Source of the DNA: Bacteroidetes bacterium OLB12
GTDB lineage: Bacteria > Bacteroidota > Bacteroidia > Cytophagales > Cyclobacteriaceae
NCBI GenBank assembly: GCA_001567185.1
Contig: LNFR01000001.1
Location: forward strand, 1-64,000
Length of the DNA stretch: 64,000 nt
Reading direction: 5' to 3'
Part shown: positions 1-9,235 of the stretch, piece by piece
Position numbering within the stretch: position 1 is the first letter of the stretch
Layout of the letters: each line of letters begins with the position of its first letter
Made by a program: the position numbers and the translations under genes
The notes under the pieces: model-generated
Databases searched by the model: none
Seen by the model: the letters and a program-made list of their open reading frames with translations, nothing else
What the model was told of the DNA's origin: nothing

Positions 1-747
1 CTTTCATTTGAGTTATGGGATGTGCTAACGCAGCTGTCGTTTACAATGCTGGTAGCCTTTTTGATTTTCAACTGGTCTTTTACTGCACAGATTTCAAATT
101 AGCATAGGGCTATTGGTGCTTACCGAAAATACTTTATCGGTTTGCCAATGTACCGGGTTTCGATCAACCTTTTACCGATCAACATAACTTCGGAAATTAT
201 GTGGATTTGTTGTTGATGAACAAATTAATGGTGGGGGTTGGGTAGCGATTAATTGCATTCCTACGGCTGCCCATACCATATGGGGCGCCTGGCAGGAAAG
301 CTTCTGTTATCGTCAAAAAAAGATATTGAAAAAGTAAAATGGTTAATCATTTTTGGTGTAGCAGGGTTGGTTGCCGGTTATACCATGAACGTTACAATAA
401 CACCTATCATCAAGCGTATTGCCACAAGCTCGTTCACGCTTGCGTCAGGCGGGTGGTGTTTACTTGCTTTGGGATTGCTGTATTGGTGGATTGATGTATT
501 GAATCATAAGCGCTACTTATTCTTTTTTGTGGTGGTGGGTATGAATTCTATTTTCATTTATCTTTTTTTTGAAATTGTAGGCAACCGATGGTTCAATGAA
601 TACATTGGAGCAATCTCAAATGGCTTGATGGGTATGATGCATTTCCCGGTAGGGTTGATGGCTATTATTACCTCCCTGATCGTATTCGCTTTAGAGTGGT
701 ATCTGTGCTGGTTCCTCTACAAGAGAAATATCTTTTTTAAGTTATAG
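1..747 (+). pseudogene. 3' part of a DUF5009 / heparan-alpha-glucosaminide N-acetyltransferase-like membrane protein, broken by frameshifts
   Basis: The 5' end lies outside the window. The protein reads as a typical DUF5009 C-terminal half only when four reading-frame changes are allowed: frame 1 to about 97, frame 2 to about 130, frame 3 to about 223 (PGFDQPF, NFGNYVDLLL), frame 2 to about 286 (WVAINCIPTAAHTIWG), then frame 1 to the stop (LAGKLLLS, TSSFTLASGGWCLLAL, GMNSIFIYLFFE). Several transmembrane segments are visible. The family consists of polytopic inner-membrane proteins related to an acetyltransferase that acts on glucosamine ends of heparan; the substrate here is unknown. All fragments keep family-like sequence, so either very recent inactivation or indel errors in the assembly explain the breaks. 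A terminator follows. Confidence 0.75.
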
Positions 748-815
748 TCCGTCCGCACATAATTGCCTATTAATTCCTGGGGCATTGTTTTTATATCCGC
801 CTTGCATAACGAAGC

Positions 816-855
816 CATGTAATTGCAGGATAGTGATACAAACATTTATACCCAC
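816..855 (+). promoter_or_regulatory. Copy 1 of a 40-bp element upstream of polysaccharide genes
   Basis: This block matches 3266-3305 in the first 18 bases (CATGTAATTGCAGGATAG) and in CATTTATACCCAC at the end, with an 8-9 base variable centre of the same length. Copy 1 lies about 175 bp before the glycosidase gene at 1031 and copy 2 about 43 bp before the probable susC start. Two conserved half-sites with a length-conserved but sequence-variable spacer suggest a protein-binding site or a promoter, but the binding protein is unknown. Confidence 0.55.
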
Positions 856-937
856 CTTGGGTGTCTATGAATTAAAGTGAAACCGAAAAGTATTCTGAAT
901 AGCAACCAAAGCGTTTAGGTAGTTGCTTGTTTAGTTT

Positions 938-963
938 GGGCTCTGGAAACAGAGCCCTTTTTT
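938..963 (+). terminator. Rho-independent terminator
   Basis: Perfect hairpin GGGCTCTG-GAAA-CAGAGCCC followed by six T. It lies about 190 bp after the DUF5009-like stop and just before the next gene. Nearly the same hairpin recurs after susD at 8105-8129. Confidence 0.85.
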
Positions 964-1030
964 CAAAATACTTCCGGCTGCGCATAATTCACAGAAACAA
1001 GTAACAACTCTCATTGAACCCTCTTTAAGA

Positions 1031-3205
1031 ATGAATGTAAAGATTCTTTACGTGATCCTTTTTCTTGCACCGGTTTCCGGGCTGTGTCAGTCAACAATAG
1101 ATAAGATAGGAATTGGTCTTGAACACATTGGTGGTTTCGGTATGGAATTTACCGATGCATCGAAAACAATGCGTCCCTTTGAAGGAACTTCACTGGATGA
1201 AAATGGATATCCACGTAGTGATTTTCGTACCGTAATTTTTGATGCGCGGCCCTGTTGTCCCTGGCTGGGTTCGATTGACGACCCCGATGCGTTTGTTCCA
1301 GCGCTTATGGCAGGAACTTACAAATTATCTTTTAACGGTCAGGCAACCATTACAAGTATTGGCGATCCTGTACAGATTCAGAATAAGAAATACGATGCAA
1401 TAACAAATCTCACCACAGCGGATGTTGTAGTTCAAAAAGGTAACTGGTTGGTATATCTGGCCTTTGCAAATACGAAGCGTACGGAAGCAAGCGCAACCAA
1501 TACCGGTGTAACCAACATCCGGTTGTTAAGGCCGGGTTATCATAACCGGCCTGGCGATTTATTCAGGCAGGAATTCATCAATGCGGTTTCACATTTTCCT
1601 GTAATCCGGTTTATGGATTTTGTCGATACGAATAATACGAATCCTGATTTTCCCGGTGTTACCGAATGGGCAGATCGTGTGTTGCCTTCGCATGCGATGT
1701 TGCGTGGCGCCCCGTGGGAATACGTGATTGAGCTTGCAAACATAACGCAAAAAGATGTCTGGATAAATATTCCGGTAGCAGCAACCGACAGTTATGTGCA
1801 AAGTCTTGCACACCTGTTGAAGGACAATCTTCACCAGGATGCGGTTATTTATTTTGAATACAGTAATGAAGTGTGGAACCCCGGATTCACCCAATACGAT
1901 TACAATTTGGCTGCGGCAAAAGCAGAAATACAAATAGAAATAGATGGCGGGGCCGCTACCACCCTTAATAATGACGCAGGCCAGTGCGATCGCAACGATG
2001 AGACCCTCTGGGGAGGAAGGCGGTATGTTAAGCGAATGAAAGAGATCGGAGATATTTTTATTGAAACGTTCAGCCCCGGAAACAGAAGTTCATTTGAAAC
2101 GAAAATTCGTCCGGTATTTTCATGGCAGATTGGTGGATGGATACCGTATTACAGTTGCGTACTTACCTGGTTTGAAAATGTTTATGGAGGCGGAAGTGTG
2201 AAAGAACACTTTTACGGGCTGGCAGGTGCGGCTTATGTAAATGCAGATGGAGCTGCTGCCAATGCCACACCGGCACAACTTCTTGCTACAATGATTTCAA
2301 ACAGCGAAGCAGGGCGTGGAAAAAAAAGAGATACACCAACATCATGGACAACCGGTGAAGGAAAAATTGGCATGGCTGAGATTGCAGATATTTTTCAGAT
2401 TAAACCGCTTCAATATGAAACAGGACCAGACAACGGTGGGGGAAGTGCTACCAACGTGCGCAACCGGATAAAAGCTAACCGTGCACCGGGAATGAAGGAT
2501 CTGTTGCTTCATGACCTCGGAACAAATTGGTTCAATGATAATCTCATACACGGAGATCTGGCTATGTACTTTGTTTTATGCAGCAGCTATACGCGTTATG
2601 GAAGCTGGGGAGCCACCGAAGAGTTGGAGAACATGCATACCCCAAAGCTGAAAGCTATTTATGAACTTGCGGGTATTGTAGAAGATAATGAGGGGCCAAC
2701 GTTTCCGGGAAATGTATCGGCAACCATGAGTGGAACTGATGCAATTCTTACCTGGACGGAAGCAACAGATAACGTAGCCGTTACGCATTACAGAATTTCG
2801 GATAATACCGGTGCGCTTGCAACCGTACTTGCATCAGAAGATTTAACCGTAACACTTCCCGACTATCCCGCTGCCAACCTGGGCAACTTGAAGGTTACAG
2901 CCGTTGATGCACAAAACAATGTATCGGGATTCAATAGTGTTACAACAGGTATTGAAGAAGATCAGGCCGACAATGTCCTTTCAGTTTTTCCAAACCCATT
3001 TTCAGATAGTGTTACTGTTATGTTTAATCGGGGCGGGCGCCTGGTGATTACCAACATGCTTGGCCAGGAGGTGTTCAGAAAATATGTGGGAAAATCAGCA
3101 GGGAGGATAGTACTGCCTTTGCAACACCTGCCGGATGGGGTGTTTTATGTTGAAATGATATATGATGGGGGCAGGTCTTCCGGGCGTAGGATCGTAAAAC
3201 GTTGA
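1031..3205 (+). CDS. Secreted clan GH-A-like glycosidase with fibronectin III and T9SS sorting domains
   Basis: A 724-residue protein. Residues 1-20 form a signal peptide ending in GLCQ. The centre (about 30-540) looks like a TIM-barrel glycosidase: a strand ending in YFEYSNEVWN gives a clan GH-A type Asn-Glu acid/base candidate (E280), and YETGP supplies a possible nucleophile (E463). A fibronectin III domain follows at about 557-635 (ILTWTEATDNVAVTHYRI). The last 75 residues are a T9SS type A sorting domain (SVFPNPFSDSV, YDGGRSSGRRIVKR), so the enzyme is predicted to be exported and surface-attached or released. It precedes susC and shares its upstream element, which suggests joint regulation. 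The glycoside hydrolase family and substrate are not recognised. Confidence 0.75.
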   Translation: MNVKILYVILFLAPVSGLCQSTIDKIGIGLEHIGGFGMEFTDASKTMRPFEGTSLDENGYPRSDFRTVIFDARPCCPWLGSIDDPDAFVPALMAGTYKLSFNGQATITSIGDPVQIQNKKYDAITNLTTADVVVQKGNWLVYLAFANTKRTEASATNTGVTNIRLLRPGYHNRPGDLFRQEFINAVSHFPVIRFMDFVDTNNTNPDFPGVTEWADRVLPSHAMLRGAPWEYVIELANITQKDVWINIPVAATDSYVQSLAHLLKDNLHQDAVIYFEYSNEVWNPGFTQYDYNLAAAKAEIQIEIDGGAATTLNNDAGQCDRNDETLWGGRRYVKRMKEIGDIFIETFSPGNRSSFETKIRPVFSWQIGGWIPYYSCVLTWFENVYGGGSVKEHFYGLAGAAYVNADGAAANATPAQLLATMISNSEAGRGKKRDTPTSWTTGEGKIGMAEIADIFQIKPLQYETGPDNGGGSATNVRNRIKANRAPGMKDLLLHDLGTNWFNDNLIHGDLAMYFVLCSSYTRYGSWGATEELENMHTPKLKAIYELAGIVEDNEGPTFPGNVSATMSGTDAILTWTEATDNVAVTHYRISDNTGALATVLASEDLTVTLPDYPAANLGNLKVTAVDAQNNVSGFNSVTTGIEEDQADNVLSVFPNPFSDSVTVMFNRGGRLVITNMLGQEVFRKYVGKSAGRIVLPLQHLPDGVFYVEMIYDGGRSSGRRIVKR

Positions 3206-3265
3206 AATTTTGATGCTTATCCATATAATTTTTTGAGTGATTTCACGACCGAAAAGCATGGCTAC

Positions 3266-3305
3266 CATGTAATTGCAGGATAGCAAAGCGAGCATTTATA
3301 CCCAC
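3266..3305 (+). promoter_or_regulatory. Copy 2 of the 40-bp element, directly upstream of susC
   Basis: Same element as 816-855: CATGTAATTGCAGGATAG, an 8-9 base variable centre, then CATTTATACCCAC. It ends 43 bp before the likely susC start codon at 3348, a position fitting a promoter or activator site. Confidence 0.55.
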
Positions 3306-3347
3306 TTTTAGGTATTGGGAAAAAGTATGGAACCAAATCAACCTTCT

Positions 3348-6300
3348 ATGAAAAAGTATTTACTGTTAGGGTGCTGTCTGTTTTTGACAGCAACATTGTA
3401 TGGCCAGCAGCGCGCTGTTACGGGTAAAGTAACAGATGGTTCTGATGGTTCATCCTTGCCGGGAGTATCTGTTCTGGTAAAGGGCACCACCCGCGGCACG
3501 GCAACGGATGCCACCGGTGGGTATTCAATTGAAGCCGCTTCTGGCGATGTATTAATTTTTTCTTTCATTGGATTTGAAACGCAGGAAGTCGAAGTAGGAG
3601 AGCGCACTACTATTAATGTGGCTTTATCCACATCCGTTCGGCAACTGGGTGAAATTGTTGTTATCGGTTATGGAGAGCGTGAAAAAAAGGACCTCACCGG
3701 AGCAATTTCCACCATGGATAGTGATGAGATTACTAAAACGGTGAATATGACACCCGAGTTGGCCATGCAGGGAAGAATGGCAGGTGTGTTTGTCGGAACG
3801 CCAAGTGGAAATCCGTTCGACAGGCCAAACATCCAAATCAGGGGTGTTGCAACATGGGGCTACTCGCAGCCACTTTATGTAATAGACGGTATTCCAATCA
3901 TTGAAGGTGGAGCGGCCAGTTCCTGGGCAGGCCATCAGGATATTCGTTCTCCTGTTAATATTATGGCAACAATTAACCCTAATGATATTGAATCAATTTC
4001 TGTTTTAAAAGATGCATCGGCAGCTGCGATTTATGGAGTAAGGGCATCAAACGGTGTAATTCTTATTACGACAAAACGGGGAAAGAAAGGCGCACCAAAA
4101 ATTGAATTCAATGCACAACGCGGTTTCCAGAACGTACCCAAACAATATGATGTGCTAAATACAGCAGATTATACTGCATTGTATCAGGAAGCCTATGCAA
4201 ACAATCCGGACGAAGCTGCGAACCTTCCTGCTGAATTTAAACCCTCAGATCCTGCTTACCTCGGTAACAGCCAGACCTATGATTGGCAAAGTCCGTTGTT
4301 AAACAAAGGTGCGATAATAGAAGATTACAGTGTGCGGGTGTCTGGTGGTGGCGATAATACCAATTATTTTATTTCTGGTGGATATGGACGTACACAAGGT
4401 TCAATCATTGCAAATTACCTGGAGCGCCTCACACTGGCTTCCAATGTAACCAGCAAGATCGGTAAGTACATCGAAGCAGGCATGAACGTGCGCCTCGGTT
4501 ACAACAATGCAGTAGATAACGCACCGGGCGATCTTACGTATGCAGCCGAGGCTCCTCCGTGGCAGCCTATTTATGATGCGAATGATGTATCGGGATATGC
4601 GCCATCGGTGGTGGCACAGTTTGTTGAAAACCCGGATTTCGATCTTGATTTAGTTAACCCGGGCCCCCGGTACAACTTTGATGGAGATCCTCAATTCTTG
4701 TGGGGACCTGCAACCCGTAGCAACATTTTTGCCAGTTTGAAATACGGTGATCGGAGGTTTAACCTATTCAGAACATTTGGAAATATTTATTTGCAAATAG
4801 AGCCTATCAAGGGATTGAAAATCAAAGGATCCATAAATGGCGACTATTACTTCAACCTTCGAAAGGATTGGGGTGAATACGCAGGATATCGCTTTTCCCA
4901 AACACCGGGCAATCCATATTCCGGGCACGATGGTACAGCTAAAGGATCCTATGGCGAAAGACAAAGCAGAAACCTCAACCTGATGTCTGACATTACGATT
5001 AACTATAATAAGTCTTTTGGTGACCACAGTATCGATGTGCTCCTGAGCGCGATGAGTCAGGAAACAACCTGGAAGTATACCGATGCCCGCACAGGACAAG
5101 TAGATTACACTGATCCGGACTTACGTTACGTGGGTAACAATCCTCCCTTTAACGGTACGTTTACAGGAAAAATACCACAGGCACTACAAGGTTACCTGGC
5201 TCGTGCAAGTTATAAGTACAAGGACAGGTACTATCTTGATGCTACCATACGGAGAGATGGTGCTTCAGCGTTTGCTCCTGATTTCCGGTGGGGAACCTTC
5301 CCGTCATTTGCGGCTGCCTGGCGCATCAGCGGTGAGGATTTCTTTGAGCCATTGAAAGGAAACATTATAGATGATTTGAAGATAAGAGGAGGCTGGGGCG
5401 AACTTGGAAACAAAGAAACAACACAAGGATTTGCTTATCTGTCAAGTGTGGAAGGTCAACCCGATTATGCACTAGGCTCTGGTAACGGTAACCCGTACGG
5501 TACGCAGCTAGGTGGAGTCAGGCTTCCTAATTTCCCGAACTTTGAATTGTCGTGGGAGCGTGTTCAAACAACAAATATTGGATTCGATGCAATCTTGTTT
5601 AAGAACCATGTCACCTTCACGGCCGAGTATTATAATCGGTACACAAAAGGAATCATTCAAAGCGTTTCCCTGCCACCAAACTCGGGTATCGAATCATCCA
5701 CCGATTTGAATATTGGAAATGTTAAGAACAATGGGGTTGAGATTCAACTTGGTTACAATAATACGTTCGGAAAGATTGGATTCAATGTTTCAGGTAATAT
5801 CACCACTGTTAAGAACCGCGTAGAAACCATGTTCCGTGGCACACCAATTGGCGGAAGCTATGGCAGAATTCAGGAAGGTTATCCCATCGGATACCTGTGG
5901 GGTTATAGAGTAGGGGGTGTGTTCCAATCGGCTGCTGAGATTGCAAGTTGGAAAGCAGTCAATGAGGATCGCATTGGAACGAACGATCAGCAACCAGGTG
6001 ATATGTACTTTGCCGACCTGGGAAGTACACCTGAGCCTGGCCAGTTTAGCAATCCTACACCCGATAATATTATAAATAGCAACGACCGCACGTATTTAGG
6101 AAAAACAATTGCCGGATTCTATTATGGTCTTAACCTGGGAGGTACGTATCAGAATTTCGATTTGTCAATCTTCTTCCAGGGAGTTGGCGACATCCAGAAG
6201 TATAATGATGCGCGTGCAGGCGGAGAAGCCATGTCCAGCAACGGAGTAAATCAGTGGGCATCAACACTGGGAAGATGGACAACTGAAAATCCATCTCCTA

Positions 6301-6575
6301 CAATGCCTCGCGCTGTGAGAAGCGACCCGAACGAAAACAACCGTTTTTCAAGCCGGTTTGTTGAGAACGCGAGTTTCATGAGGCTTAAAAACGTTCAGTT
6401 AGGGTATTCGTTGCCCTCAAGCCTGCTTGCAAAAACAAAGGCTGTTCAGCAACTAAGGGTATTCGTAAGCGGAACCAACCTGGCAACGTTCACAAGCTGG
6501 AAGGGTATCGATCCTGAAAATGACTTTGTTCCTCCATTGAGACAATTCTTGTTTGGAATTAATGCTACATTTTAA
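3348..6575 (+). CDS. SusC/RagA-family TonB-linked outer membrane transporter
   Basis: About 1075 residues from the ATG at 3348. This start gives a clean signal peptide (MKKYLLLGCCLFLTATLYG), which an upstream ATG at 3315 does not. Order of parts: signal peptide; a carboxypeptidase-like regulatory beta-sandwich (VTGKVTDGSDGSSLPGVSV, about 22-100); plug domain with the usual VVIGYG segment (about 105-250); then a long TonB-dependent beta-barrel ending in the aromatic FLFGINATF. Together with the SusD partner it should import an oligosaccharide across the outer membrane. The stop overlaps the susD start by one base (TAATG), so the two are translationally coupled. No hybrid two-component or sigma/anti-sigma regulator is adjacent. 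Confidence 0.95.
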   Translation: MKKYLLLGCCLFLTATLYGQQRAVTGKVTDGSDGSSLPGVSVLVKGTTRGTATDATGGYSIEAASGDVLIFSFIGFETQEVEVGERTTINVALSTSVRQLGEIVVIGYGEREKKDLTGAISTMDSDEITKTVNMTPELAMQGRMAGVFVGTPSGNPFDRPNIQIRGVATWGYSQPLYVIDGIPIIEGGAASSWAGHQDIRSPVNIMATINPNDIESISVLKDASAAAIYGVRASNGVILITTKRGKKGAPKIEFNAQRGFQNVPKQYDVLNTADYTALYQEAYANNPDEAANLPAEFKPSDPAYLGNSQTYDWQSPLLNKGAIIEDYSVRVSGGGDNTNYFISGGYGRTQGSIIANYLERLTLASNVTSKIGKYIEAGMNVRLGYNNAVDNAPGDLTYAAEAPPWQPIYDANDVSGYAPSVVAQFVENPDFDLDLVNPGPRYNFDGDPQFLWGPATRSNIFASLKYGDRRFNLFRTFGNIYLQIEPIKGLKIKGSINGDYYFNLRKDWGEYAGYRFSQTPGNPYSGHDGTAKGSYGERQSRNLNLMSDITINYNKSFGDHSIDVLLSAMSQETTWKYTDARTGQVDYTDPDLRYVGNNPPFNGTFTGKIPQALQGYLARASYKYKDRYYLDATIRRDGASAFAPDFRWGTFPSFAAAWRISGEDFFEPLKGNIIDDLKIRGGWGELGNKETTQGFAYLSSVEGQPDYALGSGNGNPYGTQLGGVRLPNFPNFELSWERVQTTNIGFDAILFKNHVTFTAEYYNRYTKGIIQSVSLPPNSGIESSTDLNIGNVKNNGVEIQLGYNNTFGKIGFNVSGNITTVKNRVETMFRGTPIGGSYGRIQEGYPIGYLWGYRVGGVFQSAAEIASWKAVNEDRIGTNDQQPGDMYFADLGSTPEPGQFSNPTPDNIINSNDRTYLGKTIAGFYYGLNLGGTYQNFDLSIFFQGVGDIQKYNDARAGGEAMSSNGVNQWASTLGRWTTENPSPTMPRAVRSDPNENNRFSSRFVENASFMRLKNVQLGYSLPSSLLAKTKAVQQLRVFVSGTNLATFTSWKGIDPENDFVPPLRQFLFGINATF

Positions 6576-8080
6576 TGAAGACGACTATGAACACAAAACG
6601 AATATTAACATTGCTGCTATTCAGCCTTCTTGCATTCAATTCATGCGATGAGTCGAAATTGGATATTCAACCGGGTGGTCCTACGGAAGACTCTTACTTC
6701 AGCTCAGAAATTGAATTTACCCGTGCGGTATATGGAATATACGCCAAACTCTCAGATTTTTATTGGTATAATGCCGATCAAAATGAATGCGTAATTCCTG
6801 TGGTTTATCTACCGGGCGATGACATCACAACAAGTGGTCAGGATGAATTCGAGATATTTTCAAACCTCAATCCTTCCAGTAGCCGCATCAGCTATTTTTA
6901 TCGAGTGGCCTATCAACTCATTGCACGCGCTAACGTAGTCCTGCAAAAGATTGATGCCGTAGAGGATGGAATTTATGTCACTCCCGGTATGAAAGATTAT
7001 CATCATGGCGAGGCGCTTTTTCTCAGGGCTTTTGGATATTACCAATTATGGAATGTCTTTGGCACTGCACCGCTGGTTACCGAAAGGGTGTTGTCCCTCG
7101 ATCAAACAACACCTTCTAATTCTTCAGGAACACAATTGCTCGATCAGGCAATCATTGACCTGACTGAAGCGGCAACCCTGCTTCCTGCTACTTGGGATAA
7201 CTCGAACCGCGGACGTGTAACGAAGAATTCTGCTAACGGAATGTTAGGCAAGTGCCTGGTTTTCCGGGCTACCGTTGCCGGAAATAATGCAGACTATCAG
7301 GCTGCTGTAACAGCGTTCAACAATATCACAGGTATAAGTTTAGTGCCGGCCTATGATGATAATTTTGCTGCTGATACAGAGAACAATGCAGAATCGTTAT
7401 TTGAATATCAGGCCACACAGGCTTTTGCGTTTGATAACGTTTGGTTATCCAATGATTTTGATAACGCCATCGGATCGATGTCAGTATTTTGGGGCTATTA
7501 CAGCGATGCGTGGAATCTTTTTGGTAAGGCAAAATTTACAGCCACTCAAAAACTTGTCGATCTGTTTGATCCGGCTGATCCACGCCTTGATCTTTCGCTC
7601 GATGCAAGCACAAAGGACTTTAAGAAATATGTAACACGAGATGTTCTTAACCAGCCTGGCGCTGCCTCTGTGAACAATCCACGCATTCTTCGCTATGCAG
7701 ATGTGTTATTGTTAAAAGCAGAAGCGCTCAATGAATCGGGTGGTTCTACCACCGATGCAATCAATCTCATCAACCAGGTACGCGCGCGCGCCAGGGGGGC
7801 AGGAGCCTCGCCTGCGGATTTATCCACCGGGCAAACCGACCGTAACGTTATTCGCCAGTGGATTATGGATGAAAGGTTGATGGAACTGGCTGGAGAAGGG
7901 CAACGTTGGTTTGACTTAAGACGTTGGCATATGGGAGGAATGATTACACTGAACAACGCCTTCTTTAGTTCAGACCTGCCGGGCACCATAGGCTTTGTTC
8001 CCGACCGGCATATTAATTTTCCGATTCCAACATCGGAAACTGATGTGAACCCGAATATCGTTCAGAATAACGGTTATTAA
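6575..8080 (+). CDS. SusD/RagB-family glycan-binding outer membrane lipoprotein
   Basis: A 501-residue protein with a lipoprotein signal peptide (LLAFNSC, Cys about residue 24), so it is anchored at the cell surface. The helical TPR-like SusD fold is indicated by the LFLRAFGYYQLWNVFG segment and the conserved C-terminal pattern NLINQVRARAR and DERLMELAGEGQRWFDLRRW. It should bind the glycan over the SusC barrel as its lid. A second in-frame ATG at 6587 (MNTKRILTLL) also gives a good signal peptide. A strong terminator follows, so the operon ends here. Confidence 0.95.
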   Translation: MKTTMNTKRILTLLLFSLLAFNSCDESKLDIQPGGPTEDSYFSSEIEFTRAVYGIYAKLSDFYWYNADQNECVIPVVYLPGDDITTSGQDEFEIFSNLNPSSSRISYFYRVAYQLIARANVVLQKIDAVEDGIYVTPGMKDYHHGEALFLRAFGYYQLWNVFGTAPLVTERVLSLDQTTPSNSSGTQLLDQAIIDLTEAATLLPATWDNSNRGRVTKNSANGMLGKCLVFRATVAGNNADYQAAVTAFNNITGISLVPAYDDNFAADTENNAESLFEYQATQAFAFDNVWLSNDFDNAIGSMSVFWGYYSDAWNLFGKAKFTATQKLVDLFDPADPRLDLSLDASTKDFKKYVTRDVLNQPGAASVNNPRILRYADVLLLKAEALNESGGSTTDAINLINQVRARARGAGASPADLSTGQTDRNVIRQWIMDERLMELAGEGQRWFDLRRWHMGGMITLNNAFFSSDLPGTIGFVPDRHINFPIPTSETDVNPNIVQNNGY

Positions 8081-8104
8081 TTTTGGGTAATTGTTGTTTA
8101 AAAA

Positions 8105-8129
8105 GGCTCTGGAAACAGAGCCTTTTTTT
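8105..8129 (+). terminator. Rho-independent terminator after susD
   Basis: Hairpin GGCTCTG-GAAA-CAGAGCC followed by seven T, 25 bp after the susD stop. The stem and loop are the same as in the terminator at 938-963. Confidence 0.9.
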
Positions 8130-8138
8130 ATTTCAATC

Positions 8139-8219
8139 CAAGCCGTTCGACATTTGCAATGTCCAAGCTGTTCGACATTTGCAATGTCGAACGCCAGATA
8201 GGATAGTATCTGCGATGCG
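8139..8219. repeat. REP-like palindromic repeat, copy 1 with an extra half unit
   Basis: The full unit at 8164-8219 holds a perfect inverted repeat (GTTCGACAT-TTGCA-ATGTCGAAC, 8170-8192) followed by a second imperfect palindrome (CAGATA...TATCTG) and GCGATGCG. A partial unit precedes it at 8139-8163. A second full copy in the same orientation lies at 8942-8997. The layout resembles bacterial REP elements mobilised by IS200-like REP-associated transposases; no transposase is seen here. Confidence 0.8.
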
Positions 8220-8305
8220 GTGGATGGAAGCTATCCAACATGAGTAACGAACCATACAGAATTGGAGGATATAGATTTGACCAAAGCGTTGTAATTTTGA
8301 GAAAG

Positions 8306-8335
8306 CGCAGAGTTCCCGAAACGGGTAACTCTGCG
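8306..8335. repeat. Hairpin repeat, type B copy 1
   Basis: Long palindrome CGCAGAGTT-CCCG-AAA-CGGG-T-AACTCTGCG with one bulged base. A related hairpin (GCGGAGTCTCCCG-TTT-CGGGGACTCCGC) lies at 8805-8832, on the other side of the small gene at 8353-8756. Confidence 0.75.
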
Positions 8336-8352
8336 AGGAAAAAAGAAGAGCA

Positions 8353-8756
8353 ATGATTGAAAGTAATAAAACACTTCACTATTTCTACAAATACATTCCT
8401 GTTGTATTTGTTTTAATGCTGGTACTTAGCTTGTTTAAGTTTGACGAAGTCAATGAATTCCAAATATATTTTGTTTCTTTTTTTTCTAGTATCATGATAT
8501 TGCTTCAGATAGTTTTTATAAAAAAATTTGGACTAGCAAAATTAGACAGTAACTCTCTTAAAATTTTTGGAAAAAGTTTTTCATGGGCAGAAATCAAGAC
8601 AGTAAAAAGATTCAATCATATTTACATTCTCAAAACCAAGCAATCATCCAAATATTATTTTTTGTAATAGATACCTTTGGAGGAATAATACAGCAATTTG
8701 GTGATTCTCAAATGGAGCAATTAATTGAGCTAAAAAGAGAAAAAAATAATATTTGA
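8353..8756 (+). CDS. Small membrane protein of unknown function, one apparent frameshift
   Basis: The uninterrupted reading frame gives 104 residues ending at 8667 with KYYFL, but the next frame continues as VIDTFGGIIQQFGDSQMEQL to a stop at 8756. Adding one T to the T6 run at 8658-8663 joins them into about 134 residues. Two hydrophobic segments are visible (about 14-30 and 39-56), followed by a soluble region with short alternating strands that may be a PH-like domain. I do not recognise the family. It sits alone between two hairpin repeats and two REP units and has lower GC than its surroundings, which suggests an acquired cassette. Confidence 0.55.
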
Positions 8757-8779
8757 AGTTTCTTTAGATATAGATTCTT

Positions 8780-8832
8780 CGCAGAGTTACTCGTTTATTT
8801 CCTAGCGGAGTCTCCCGTTTCGGGGACTCCGC
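8780..8832. repeat. Hairpin repeat, type B copy 2
   Basis: A half unit (CGCAGAGTTAC, 8780-8790) is followed by the palindrome GCGGAGTCTCCCG-TTT-CGGGGACTCCGC at 8805-8832. It is related to the hairpin at 8306-8335 with compensating stem changes. Confidence 0.7.
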
Positions 8833-8941
8833 GTCAGAATACATACAGATATTTTGTATCTTGTTTTTGTGAGTACAAAGCGACAAATCATAGAGTCATC
8901 TGGTATTTACTTCATTACCATTACTTGCTATGAATGGCTAT

Positions 8942-8997
8942 CAAGCCGTTCGACATTTGCAATGTCGAACGCCAGATAGAATAGCATCTGCGATGCG
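8942..8997. repeat. REP-like palindromic repeat, copy 2
   Basis: Same unit and orientation as 8164-8219, differing at a few bases: the CAGATA(G/A)AATAG(C)ATCTG palindrome carries changes in the loop. The rest of 8757-9235 holds no gene that I can support, only these repeats and a GC-rich stretch at 9076-9110. Confidence 0.8.
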
Positions 8998-9235
8998 TTC
9001 TGATTGAGGTTCATAACTTTAGTTGTTAAGATTTACTCTGTTCAATAAAGGGTTGGAGAGTCAAAGCCTTACGAAGGGGCGGATGCCCCCCTGGTGATCC
9101 CGCTGGGAATAGCACGAGTACAACAGAATAATACATCAGCAGCTTTCCATTTTTTTAACAGACACGGCAAAGTACGGGATAGCTTTAAGGTATTTTATTG
9201 CCTTCTTGGATGACTGTAAAACTTTATTTTCGATT

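Noticed and set aside
5512..5709. Plus-strand ORF inside susC, and other short ORFs inside larger genes
   Set aside because: They are shadow frames of well-supported genes with no domain, promoter or RBS of their own.
8243..8354. Possible 37-residue ORF from an ATG near 8240 overlapping the hairpin
   Set aside because: It runs through the palindromic repeat, has no recognised sequence, and probably arises by chance.
9076..9110. GC-rich GGGGCGGATGCCCCCC segment as a terminator
   Set aside because: No T run follows and no gene ends directly upstream, so it is left unlabelled.
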